This document shows, in pieces, positions 18,315 to 24,846 of a DNA stretch of 30,290 bases; the first letter of the stretch is position 1; each line of letters begins with the position of its first letter. The DNA is taken from contig CAMLKW010000022.1 of the NCBI GenBank assembly GCA_946480605.1, positions 1 to 30,290 of the forward strand, in the 5' to 3' direction. Under the pieces are notes generated by a model. It searched no databases. It worked only from the letters and a program-made list of their open reading frames with translations, and was not told where the DNA came from. The position numbers were made by a program, and so were the translations under genes. This DNA is from an uncultured Roseateles sp. (GTDB lineage Bacteria > Pseudomonadota > Gammaproteobacteria > Burkholderiales > Burkholderiaceae).

Positions 18315-19703
18315 TCAGAAGCGCTGCTCGCGCAGATAGCCGTCCGCGGTCAGCGCGGCCGGGTTGCCGTCGGCCGAATGGGTGCCGGGGCCGTTCTCCA
18401 TGCCGCCCATCAGCCAGCTGCCGTCCGCGCGCAGCGCGAGCGAGCGCAGCTGGTTGTGCCGCAGCCCCGGCGTCAGGGTCAGCCGCTGCTGGAGCTGGCC
18501 GTCCGCCGACAGCAGCGCCAGCAGCGGCTTGGCCTCCTCCGAGACGCTGAGGCCGGTCGGGTTCTGCGTGTAGCCGGTGCTGCCGGCCACCAGCAACCGG
18601 CCGTCGGGGTGCCGGGCGATGTCGAAGATCACGTCACCCGCGTCCAGGTCCAGCAGCCTGGGGCTGGTGGGTGCTGTGGCGCCGGCCGGCACCAGCGCCA
18701 GGAAGGCGTCCCAGCCGTCCGCCGTCTGCTGCAGGCGCACCCGGCCGGCCACGGCCACCTGGGTGCCGACCCAGCGCAGCGCATGCAGCTCGCTGCGCTG
18801 CGGCGTGGGAATCACGGCGCTGCCCAGCCGCTGGCCGGTGGCGCTGAACTGGCTCAGCAGCGCGCCGTGGGTGATGCCGGTATCCAGCGGCTCGCCGAAG
18901 TGCTGCCGGTGGCCGGGGATCAGCTCGGTGTCGTCCACGCTGACGGCGACGGCGATGCGGCCCTGGGCGTCGGCGTCCAGCGCCAGCCGCCATTGCTGGT
19001 CCAGCGCCTTGAAGGGGTCGAAGCTGCCCGACATGAGGAAGCGCGGCTCGATGACCACGCCCGGCTCGACCAGGCTGCGCCACTGCTTGGCGAAGCCGCC
19101 CGCCGCCGTGTAGCCCAGGCGGTGCAGCAGCACGGCCTGGCGCCCGGAGCGGAACGCCAGCGCGACGTCCTCGCCCAGCGCCGCCAGGCGCGCCGCGTCG
19201 CGGGTGTTGGCGGGCACCAGCGAGAGGTGGTCGGGCGCCGAGCCGGCATCGCCGACGAAGGGATCGGTGGCGACCAGCGGGTCGGTGAACTCCTGCTCGC
19301 GCTGCAACTGGCCGGCGGCCGACAGGCGCAGCAGGCGCAAGGCCCGGCCGGTGCCCAGCAGCACGCTGATCTCGCCGGAGGGATGCAGCGCGAAGTCCAG
19401 CAGCGACCAGCCCTCCGGCGGCTGGTAGTCGGTGCCGCGGCTGCGACCGTCGGGCTGCGAGACCAGCAGGCGCCGGTCGGGCATGGTGGGGATCTCGGGA
19501 CGGCGTGCCACCTCGGCCAGTGCCACCCAGGCCGCACCCTGGCTGCGCAGCTTCATGACGGCGATGCCCGGCGTCGCCAGCTGCAGCGGTGCCGGCGGCT
19601 CGCCGCCCGGGGGGCCGCCGCCACCACCGCCGCCACCGCAGGCCATCAGCAGCGCCAGCAGCGCGCCGGCCGCGCTCCACTGCGCGGACATCCTTGCATT
19701 CAT
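18315..19703 (-). CDS. Putative propeller-like lipoprotein, unknown function
   Basis: A 462-residue protein that starts with a lipoprotein signal ending LLALLMAC (Cys22), followed at once by eight glycines and a Pro-rich linker, a typical tether for a surface or periplasmic lipoprotein. The rest is beta-rich with recurring strands of the form HP-S/D-G-x-h-h-h-h-G: HPSGEISVLLGTG, HPDGRLLVAGSTG, RADGSWLMGGM and DADAQGRIAVAVS. This resembles delta-60-type or other propeller repeats. I cannot name a family. A GGAG lies nine bases before the ATG at 19703; an ATG four codons later is also possible. It is convergent with livF and lies 124 bases downstream of the SDR gene on the same strand. Confidence 0.75.
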   Translation of the reverse strand: MNARMSAQWSAAGALLALLMACGGGGGGGGPPGGEPPAPLQLATPGIAVMKLRSQGAAWVALAEVARRPEIPTMPDRRLLVSQPDGRSRGTDYQPPEGWSLLDFALHPSGEISVLLGTGRALRLLRLSAAGQLQREQEFTDPLVATDPFVGDAGSAPDHLSLVPANTRDAARLAALGEDVALAFRSGRQAVLLHRLGYTAAGGFAKQWRSLVEPGVVIEPRFLMSGSFDPFKALDQQWRLALDADAQGRIAVAVSVDDTELIPGHRQHFGEPLDTGITHGALLSQFSATGQRLGSAVIPTPQRSELHALRWVGTQVAVAGRVRLQQTADGWDAFLALVPAGATAPTSPRLLDLDAGDVIFDIARHPDGRLLVAGSTGYTQNPTGLSVSEEAKPLLALLSADGQLQQRLTLTPGLRHNQLRSLALRADGSWLMGGMENGPGTHSADGNPAALTADGYLREQRF

Positions 19704-19827
19704 TGACCCGTACTCCGTCGCCGCCCAGTTGCGGCGGTGCGGGCATGCTAGGTCGGGCCAGGCCGGATGGCGAAAGTCCTGGGTGAACGCTAACCGAGCC
19801 AGCAGGCGGTGGCGCCGGACGTGCCAG

Positions 19828-20577
19828 TCACTGCGTGGTGTAGCCGCCGTCCACCGCCAGCGACTGCCCCGTCAGGTAGCGCGCCTTGTCGCTCGCCAGG
19901 AAGACGATGGTCTGCGCGATCTCGTCCACCGTGCCGGCGCGGCGCGCTGGCAGGCCGGCGATGACGGCCTTCTTGAGGTCGCTGTCCTTGCCCAGGAAGC
20001 GGTTCAGCATGTCGGTCTCGATGGGGCCGGGCGCCACGGCGTTGACGCGCACGCCGCCCGCAGCACCCTCCAGCGCGGCGCTCTTGGTCAGGCCTTCCAC
20101 CGCGTGCTTGCTGGCCGCATAGACCGCGCCGCCGGCAAAGCCGACCAGCCCGGCCACCGACGACAGGTTGACGATGGCGCCGCTGCCCTGCGCCAGCATC
20201 ACGCGCATCTGGTGCTTCAGCGAGAACAGCATGCCGCGCACATTGGTGTCGAAGATGGCGTCGTAGTTGTCGGCGCCCTGCTCGGTCAGCGGGCCGGGCT
20301 GGCCTTCGGTGCCGGCGTTGTTGACGGCCACGTCCAGCCGGCCGAAGCGCTCGACGGTCTGCTCGACGAGGGAGCGCACCTCGGCCTCGTGGCGCACGTC
20401 GGCGCGCATGTAGGCGGCGTGCACGCCCAGGCCTTGCAGTTCGGTGGCCAGCGCCTGGCCTTCGGTGTCGCGGCGACCGCTGACGACGACGGTGGCCCCC
20501 TCCCTGGCGAAGGCGAGGGCGGTGGCGCGGCCGATGCCGGTGAGGGCGCCGGTGATGAGGACGATGGATGGGGTCAT
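19828..20577 (-). CDS. SDR-family oxidoreductase
   Basis: A 249-residue classical short-chain dehydrogenase/reductase. TGALTGIG (9-16) binds the cofactor, SGRR (33-36) at the end of strand two points to NADP(H), NNAG is at 86-89, the catalytic serine is S139 or S140, and Y153 and K157 complete the set (YAASK). The C-terminal YLTGQSLAVDGGYTTQ is the common end of this family. The substrate is unknown. A CGGAG site lies about nine bases before the ATG. The gene is divergent from the LysR gene at 20691, with an operator-like dyad between, so it is the probable regulatory target of that LysR protein. Confidence 0.92.
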   Translation of the reverse strand: MTPSIVLITGALTGIGRATALAFAREGATVVVSGRRDTEGQALATELQGLGVHAAYMRADVRHEAEVRSLVEQTVERFGRLDVAVNNAGTEGQPGPLTEQGADNYDAIFDTNVRGMLFSLKHQMRVMLAQGSGAIVNLSSVAGLVGFAGGAVYAASKHAVEGLTKSAALEGAAGGVRVNAVAPGPIETDMLNRFLGKDSDLKKAVIAGLPARRAGTVDEIAQTIVFLASDKARYLTGQSLAVDGGYTTQ

Positions 20578-20662
20578 GAAAAAGCTCCGAGAGAGAAAGA
20601 CAAGACGGCGCGACTGTCATTCAGTGCTGTTCAAGCCGGAAGCCGGCGCCCACGCCTAACAT

Positions 20663-20681
20663 CCATTCCAATCAGGAATGG
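20663..20681. promoter_or_regulatory. LysR-type dyad between SDR and LysR genes
   Basis: CCATTCC-AATCA-GGAATGG is a perfect 7-bp inverted repeat that contains a T-N11-A core, the shape bound by LysR regulators. It ends nine bases before the LysR ATG in the 113-base divergent gap. Confidence 0.6.
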
Positions 20682-20690
20682 AGACCCCGG

Positions 20691-21605
20691 ATGGATCGCT
20701 TGCAGGCCATGCAGACGCTGGTGCGCGTCGTGGAGATGGGCAGTTTTTCTGCCGCGGCGCGCGAGCTGGGCAGCACGCAGAGCGCGGTCAGCAAGCAGGT
20801 GGCGTCGCTGGAGCGGCAACTGGGCGCCGAGCTGCTGGTCCGCAGCACCCGCGTGCTGAAGCTGACCGATGCCGGCGCCCGCTACGTGGACCAGGCGCGC
20901 CGGCTGGTGGCCGAGGTGGCCGAGGCCGAGAGCGAGCTGCGCGAGGGCGAACACCGGCTGCAGGGCGTGCTGCGCGTGGCCTGTTCGGTGTGCTTCGGCC
21001 GGCTGAAGCTGATGCCGCTGGTGCAGGACTTCCTGGCTCAGCACCCGGGCCTGACGCTGGACCTGCGGCTGAATGATGGGTTCATCGACCTCATCGAGCA
21101 GGGCATCGACCTGTCGGTGCGCATCGGCGAGTTGCCGGATTCCAGCCTGGTGTCGCGGCGTATCGCGACGATGCGGCGCGGCATCTACGCGTCACGCCTT
21201 TATGTCGAGAGGCACGGTGCACCGGTCGAGCCAGCCGACCTGGCGGCGCACAACTGCCTGGTCTACAGCGAGCTGCAGACGCGCGACACCTGGACGCTGC
21301 AACCCGAGGACGGCCGCGGCGCGCCGGTGTCGGTGCAGGTGGGCGGCAACCTGCAGACCAACAGCGGCGAGGCCATCCGCGAGGCCGTGGCGGCGGGCAT
21401 GGGCCTGTCGTTCGCGCCGGACTGGCTGTTCGAGCGCGAGGTGGCAGAGGGCAGCATCGTGCGCGTGCTGCCCGGCTGGGCCAGCCCGGCCGTGCCCATC
21501 CAACTCGTCAGCCCGCCGCAGCGGCGGGCGTCGGCCAAGGTGCGGAGCTTCGGCGACCACCTGGCCGCCGGCCTGGGCGCAGACCGCGACGTGAACCGGC
21601 GCTAG
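20691..21605 (+). CDS. LysR-family regulator divergent from the SDR gene
   Basis: A 304-residue LysR-type regulator. The helix-turn-helix spans about 18-42 (SFSAAARELGSTQSAVSKQV) and the inducer-binding domain about 90-295 (type II periplasmic-binding fold). The beginning MDRLQAMQTLVRVVEMGSF is typical of the large CrgA-like subgroup that controls an adjacent divergent oxidoreductase gene. The dyad at 20663-20681 nearly touches the start codon, which would allow autorepression together with activation of the SDR gene. It is distinct from the LysR regulator of the galactose operon. Nothing in the sequence shows the inducer. Confidence 0.93.
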   Translation: MDRLQAMQTLVRVVEMGSFSAAARELGSTQSAVSKQVASLERQLGAELLVRSTRVLKLTDAGARYVDQARRLVAEVAEAESELREGEHRLQGVLRVACSVCFGRLKLMPLVQDFLAQHPGLTLDLRLNDGFIDLIEQGIDLSVRIGELPDSSLVSRRIATMRRGIYASRLYVERHGAPVEPADLAAHNCLVYSELQTRDTWTLQPEDGRGAPVSVQVGGNLQTNSGEAIREAVAAGMGLSFAPDWLFEREVAEGSIVRVLPGWASPAVPIQLVSPPQRRASAKVRSFGDHLAAGLGADRDVNRR

Positions 21606-21784
21606 GTGCCGACGCGGCCCCTGTTCAGCCTCGGAAAGAAGAATTTGCAGCGCGCGCAAGAGCCGGAGTTCCTGTCGCGCCCTCTTGTCGGCCCGGTCAT
21701 GTCGCTCCGGACGGCATGGCCGCATGACTTGGCGGCGGTGTGCTTGGTCGGGCGTGGCAGAGCAGGTGTAGGCAGGTCTCTCTA

Positions 21785-21856
21785 GTGCGGCGGGGGAACC
21801 CGGCCGCACTGGCGGTTACCCAGTGAAAGTCCGCCCGGTGCAGCGTTGCGCCGGAC
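21785..21856 (+). ncRNA. Structured leader candidate before an unknown gene
   Basis: Three inverted repeats follow closely. Hairpin 1 pairs GTGCGGC (21785-21791) with GCCGCAC (21803-21809), adds GGG/CCC and is capped by a GGAA tetraloop of the GNRA type. Hairpin 2 pairs CACTGG (21807-21812) with CCAGTG (21820-21825). Hairpin 3 pairs GTCCG (21829-21833) with CGGAC (21852-21856). Hairpins 1 and 2 share the bases CAC, so they compete. I do not recognise a known riboswitch class. It may be a leader RNA of the gene at 21884. Confidence 0.3.
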
Positions 21857-21883
21857 CTGGCCTTCAGTCCAACACCTGCCCGC

Positions 21884-22441
21884 GTGCTGAAACCGACCCT
21901 GCTGCCCGTCGCCGCTGCATTGGCGATGCCCGACTCGCCCCGCCTGGATGCCTTCATCGGCGCGGCGGCCGCGGGGCGCCTGCTGTGGGTCCAGCCGGTG
22001 CAAGGCCATCTGGAGGTGTGCGGCGGGGTCACGCCCGACGGCTCGGCCACAGACCAGGTCGGCCGGCTGTTCGTGCTGGCGCTGCGCGAGCGCTACGGCG
22101 AAGCCGCCAGCGCCATCGCCGAGCGCGAGTGGCGGCTCAGCACCCGGCCGCGGCGGCTGTTGCCCGCGCGTACCGTGCGCCGTGCGGTGGCCTGTGCGGA
22201 GTCGGCGCTGAGCCTGCTGCAGGCGCAGTCGCACCTGCTGCAGTTCGAGTTCTCGGCGCTGCTGCTGGGCTGGCGTTTCCGCCGGGTCGCCGAGTCGCTG
22301 GGCCTGGATGTCGCCGGCCTCGGCATCGAGCGGCGGCGCGCGCTGGACCATGCCCTGGAGACCGAGTTCCGGGCCACGCCGGCCGACCCCGACACGGTCG
22401 CGCAACGGCTGCGCGTGCTGCTGACGACCGCCGTGCATTGA
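21884..22441 (+). CDS. Hypothetical protein, mostly helical
   Basis: A 185-residue protein starting at GTG 21884 (MLKPTLLPVAAALAMPDSPR); a later in-frame ATG at 21926 (MPDSPRLDAFIGAAAAG) is an alternative start. No good ribosome binding site precedes either. The body is rich in Arg, Ala and Leu and is predicted mainly helical from about residue 60 (FVLALRERYGEAASAIAERE, RTVRRAVACAESALSLLQAQ). The first part has short strands around GRLLWVQPVQGHLEVCGGV. I do not recognise a family. It stands alone between the LysR gene and the sigma factor gene and could be read into the latter, 146 bases away. Codon use fits the neighbours, which supports a real gene. Confidence 0.6.
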   Translation: MLKPTLLPVAAALAMPDSPRLDAFIGAAAAGRLLWVQPVQGHLEVCGGVTPDGSATDQVGRLFVLALRERYGEAASAIAEREWRLSTRPRRLLPARTVRRAVACAESALSLLQAQSHLLQFEFSALLLGWRFRRVAESLGLDVAGLGIERRRALDHALETEFRATPADPDTVAQRLRVLLTTAVH

Positions 22442-22446
22442 GGCCT

Positions 22447-22478
22447 GTGAACCAGTTCACGGCCTTGGGGGTTAACCC
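22447..22478. promoter_or_regulatory. Two palindromes upstream of the ECF sigma gene
   Basis: GTGAAC-CA-GTTCAC (22447-22460) and the perfect 10-base palindrome GGGTTAACCC (22469-22478) lie in the 146-base gap before the sigma factor. The first could be an operator or an ECF-type -35 region (it contains GAAC); no matching -10 is certain. Confidence 0.35.
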
Positions 22479-22587
22479 ACGCCCGCGAATGCGGGGTGGG
22501 GCGGGACAGTCATGTCGCGGATGTCATGGCGACGGCGTCTGATCTCACAGGGCGGCCCGTTGGCCGCATCAATGCCCGGAGCCCGCG

Positions 22588-23151
22588 ATGCAGCCGCAGT
22601 GCCTTCAGACCCGCCACCCCGTCGTTGCCGATCCGAACATCATCTTCTCGGAGCTGTTCGGCGAACACCGCGACCGCCTCTACCGCTTCGTGCTGCGCCA
22701 CATCGGTGACAGCACCGAGGCGGAGGAGCTGGCGCAGCAGGCCTTCGTCGAGGCCGCGCGCACCTTCGAGCAGTTCCGCGGCGAGTCGCAGCTGTCGACC
22801 TGGCTGTACGGCATCGCGATGAACCTGGTGCGCAACCACCTGGCGCGTGCGCCGTCGCGGCTGTACCGCTTCGAGGACGAGAGTGCGCTGGACGGCACAC
22901 CCTGCAACCAGGCTGACCCCGAGCAGCAATGCCATCTGAACCAGCTGATGCTGCTGCTGCAGAACGAGCTGGACGGCCTGATGCCGGAGATGCGTGAGGT
23001 GCTGCTGCTGGTGGCCATGGACGACATGAGCTACGAGGACGCTGCATCGCTGCTGTCCGTGCCCATCGGCACCGTGCGCAGCCGCGTGTCGCGCGCGCGC
23101 TCCCACCTGCGCACGCGCTTGCAGGCCCGCGGCGCCCACCTGCCTTTCTGA
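22588..23151 (+). CDS. ECF-type RNA polymerase sigma factor
   Basis: A 187-residue sigma-70-family factor with only regions 2 and 4, hence an extracytoplasmic-function sigma. Region 2 covers about 20-88: LFGEHRDRLYRFVLRHIGD, EELAQQAFVEAARTFEQF (2.2) and STWLYGIAMNLVRNHLA (2.3-2.4). Region 4 covers about 127-177, with the helix-turn-helix SYEDAASLLSVPIGTVRSRV (148-167). A GGAG ribosome binding site lies six bases before the ATG. No anti-sigma gene follows or precedes, which is unusual for this class; the next gene on the same strand is a secreted hydrolase with its own operator. The regulon cannot be read from the window. Confidence 0.93.
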   Translation: MQPQCLQTRHPVVADPNIIFSELFGEHRDRLYRFVLRHIGDSTEAEELAQQAFVEAARTFEQFRGESQLSTWLYGIAMNLVRNHLARAPSRLYRFEDESALDGTPCNQADPEQQCHLNQLMLLLQNELDGLMPEMREVLLLVAMDDMSYEDAASLLSVPIGTVRSRVSRARSHLRTRLQARGAHLPF

Positions 23152-23242
23152 CCCGCGTCTTTTCGGCTGCGACATCACCACGACTCAGGGTTGTGGCGGG
23201 CTGCGCCGAGGGTGTGTGGCCGACACAATCCGGCCCGCAACC

Positions 23243-23254
23243 GAAAGCGCTTTC
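23243..23254. promoter_or_regulatory. LacI-family operator abutting the start codon
   Basis: GAAAGCGCTTTC is a perfect 12-base palindrome with the central CG-rich core AGCGCT of LacI/GalR-family operators. Its last base is directly followed by the ATG at 23255. A bound repressor would cover the start of the gene. No LacI-family gene is in the window. Confidence 0.7.
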
Positions 23255-24520
23255 ATGGTCTCTTGCATCCGCTTGCTGGCGGCCGGCCTCGTGCTGGCCT
23301 GTTCAAGCCTCGCCGCCGCGCCGATAGGCGGGCCGCACGCCGACCCGCAGGGCCGTACCGCCGTCCTTGTCGGCCAGACGCGCGACGGCATCCACGACTA
23401 CGTGCTGGGCAGCCGCATGCCGCTGCCCTGGGGGCTGACGATGTATGTCGCGCCCACGCTGGACTCTGCCGGCTTCACGCGGGCCGACGGCCGCCGCAGC
23501 GAGAACGCGGCCTGGTATGCCAGCGGCTTCGGCCCGCAGGACCTGGGCTTCCTCACCGCCACGCCGGAACTGGCCGGCAGCGCCATCGCGGTCGGGTTGT
23601 GGATGGGCGGCCAGATGGACGTGGACATCGCCACCGGCAGCAACCGCAGTGGCAGCAACGAAGGCGGCCGGCTGTGGGCCAACCTGCAACGCATGGTCAG
23701 CGACCTCAAGGCCACTGGCCGGCCGGTGCTGCTGCGCATCGGCTACGAGGCCGAGGGGCCCTGGAACGGCTACTGGCCGTCGGCCTACCAGACCGTTTGG
23801 TCCCGGCTGCGCGCCGAGATCCGTGCGCAGCAGGCCGACAACATCGCCACCGTCTGGCAACTGGCCGCGCTCTGCCCCGCCAGCGATGCCTGGAACGCCA
23901 GCATCGAGCTGGGCCGGCTCATCGCGGCCAAGCCGCTGGCGCTGGACGGCACGGCGCGCGGCACGGTGCAGAACATCGACATGCGCGACCCCGGGGCGGT
24001 GCTGGATGCCTGGTACCCGGGCGATGCCGCGGACTGGACCGGCGTCTCCGTCTTCGCCCCCCAGGACTGCCACGACGGCTACGGCACGCTGCAGACCGTC
24101 GTCGACTACCTGAAGTCCAAGGGCAAGCCCATCCTTGTCGCCGAGGCCGCAGCGCGCGGCTACGACTACGACGTTGCGACCGGGTTCTACGTCTACCGCC
24201 AGACCGGCAAGCCGGTGCGCGAAGGGCTTGCGCCTGAGCAGGTCTGGCGCGAGTGGTACCAGCCCTTCCTTGCCTTCGTGCGCGCCAATCGCGACAGCAT
24301 CCGGGCCGTGGCCATGATCAGCGATGACTGGCAGCGCTACACGCACTGGCAATGCCGCGTCGACGGGCGAGGCGCCAAGCTGCAGGGCTGCACCGAAGGC
24401 AACTGGGGCGACACCCGGCTGGACGTGAGCCCCCGGTTGCGTGCGCTGTGGCGGGCCGAACTGAGCGACGACGGCAGATACCTGCGCGACGACCCACCGG
24501 GCTCGGCGAAGGCACCCTGA
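23255..24520 (+). CDS. Secreted GH26-like glycoside hydrolase (TIM-barrel)
   Basis: A 421-residue exported protein. Residues 1-21 form a signal peptide; LVLAC followed by SS could also be a lipobox (C16). The body reads as a clan-A (beta/alpha)8 glycosidase. RPVLLRIGYEAEGPWNGYWP (156-175) has the form of the GH26-type acid/base strand with E165, ADNIATVWQLAA follows as the next barrel strand, and E297 in KPILVAEAAARGYDYD is the candidate nucleophile. Conserved W199-type strand and the AMISDDWQRYTHW end fit. Family and substrate (mannan, galactan or xylan) are uncertain. I chose ATG 23255 because it starts the signal peptide; a GTG at 23216 would place 13 residues before it. No Shine-Dalgarno sequence precedes the ATG; the LacI-type palindrome is there instead. 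Confidence 0.72.
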   Translation: MVSCIRLLAAGLVLACSSLAAAPIGGPHADPQGRTAVLVGQTRDGIHDYVLGSRMPLPWGLTMYVAPTLDSAGFTRADGRRSENAAWYASGFGPQDLGFLTATPELAGSAIAVGLWMGGQMDVDIATGSNRSGSNEGGRLWANLQRMVSDLKATGRPVLLRIGYEAEGPWNGYWPSAYQTVWSRLRAEIRAQQADNIATVWQLAALCPASDAWNASIELGRLIAAKPLALDGTARGTVQNIDMRDPGAVLDAWYPGDAADWTGVSVFAPQDCHDGYGTLQTVVDYLKSKGKPILVAEAAARGYDYDVATGFYVYRQTGKPVREGLAPEQVWREWYQPFLAFVRANRDSIRAVAMISDDWQRYTHWQCRVDGRGAKLQGCTEGNWGDTRLDVSPRLRALWRAELSDDGRYLRDDPPGSAKAP

Positions 24521-24539
24521 GCACTCTAGAGCGGAAAGT

Positions 24540-24569
24540 TTGCGAGCAAGTCCAAAAGCCGTGTATACT
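24540..24569 (+). promoter_or_regulatory. Sigma70 promoter of the tRNA gene
   Basis: TTGCGA (24540-24545) and TATACT (24564-24569) are 18 bases apart; the -10 box matches five of six consensus bases. The transcript would start about six bases after the -10 and run into the tRNA at 24582. Confidence 0.75.
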
Positions 24570-24581
24570 GCTAGCTTCAGT

Positions 24582-24658
<77 letters not shown>

Positions 24659-24666
24659 AGAAATAC

Positions 24667-24717
24667 AAGTCCTGTGAAGGACTTTGCAAAGCCCGCCGAG
24701 TGCGGGCTTTGTCGTTT
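24667..24717 (+). terminator. Hairpin pair and rho-independent terminator after tRNA-fMet
   Basis: AAGTCCT (24667-24673) pairs with AGGACTT (24678-24684) around GTGA. Next, CAAAGCCCGC (24687-24696) pairs with GCGGGCTTTG (24702-24711) around CGAGT, followed by TCGTTTT. The second is the likely terminator of the tRNA transcript. Confidence 0.75.
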
Positions 24718-24767
24718 TCGGAACTCGCGCGTCGGGCTGGGCGCCAGGTCGACCTGAGCGGTGCAAT

Positions 24768-24785
24768 TGCTCAAATCGTTGAGCA
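24768..24785. promoter_or_regulatory. Dyad upstream of the GH2 gene, or tRNA D-arm relic
   Basis: TGCTCAA-ATCG-TTGAGCA is a perfect 7-bp inverted repeat 61 bases before the GH2 start. It may be an operator. The same bases also have the form of a tRNA D arm (GCTC...GAGC). Confidence 0.4.
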
Positions 24786-24846
24786 CCCCGTCGCTGGCCG
24801 GTGAACGATATTCGTCGTCCGTTCCCGGTCTGAAAGACGCGCGCCG

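Noticed and set aside
21785..21856. Known riboswitch such as cobalamin or FMN
   Set aside because: The conserved boxes of those classes are not present; only unclassified competing hairpins are seen.
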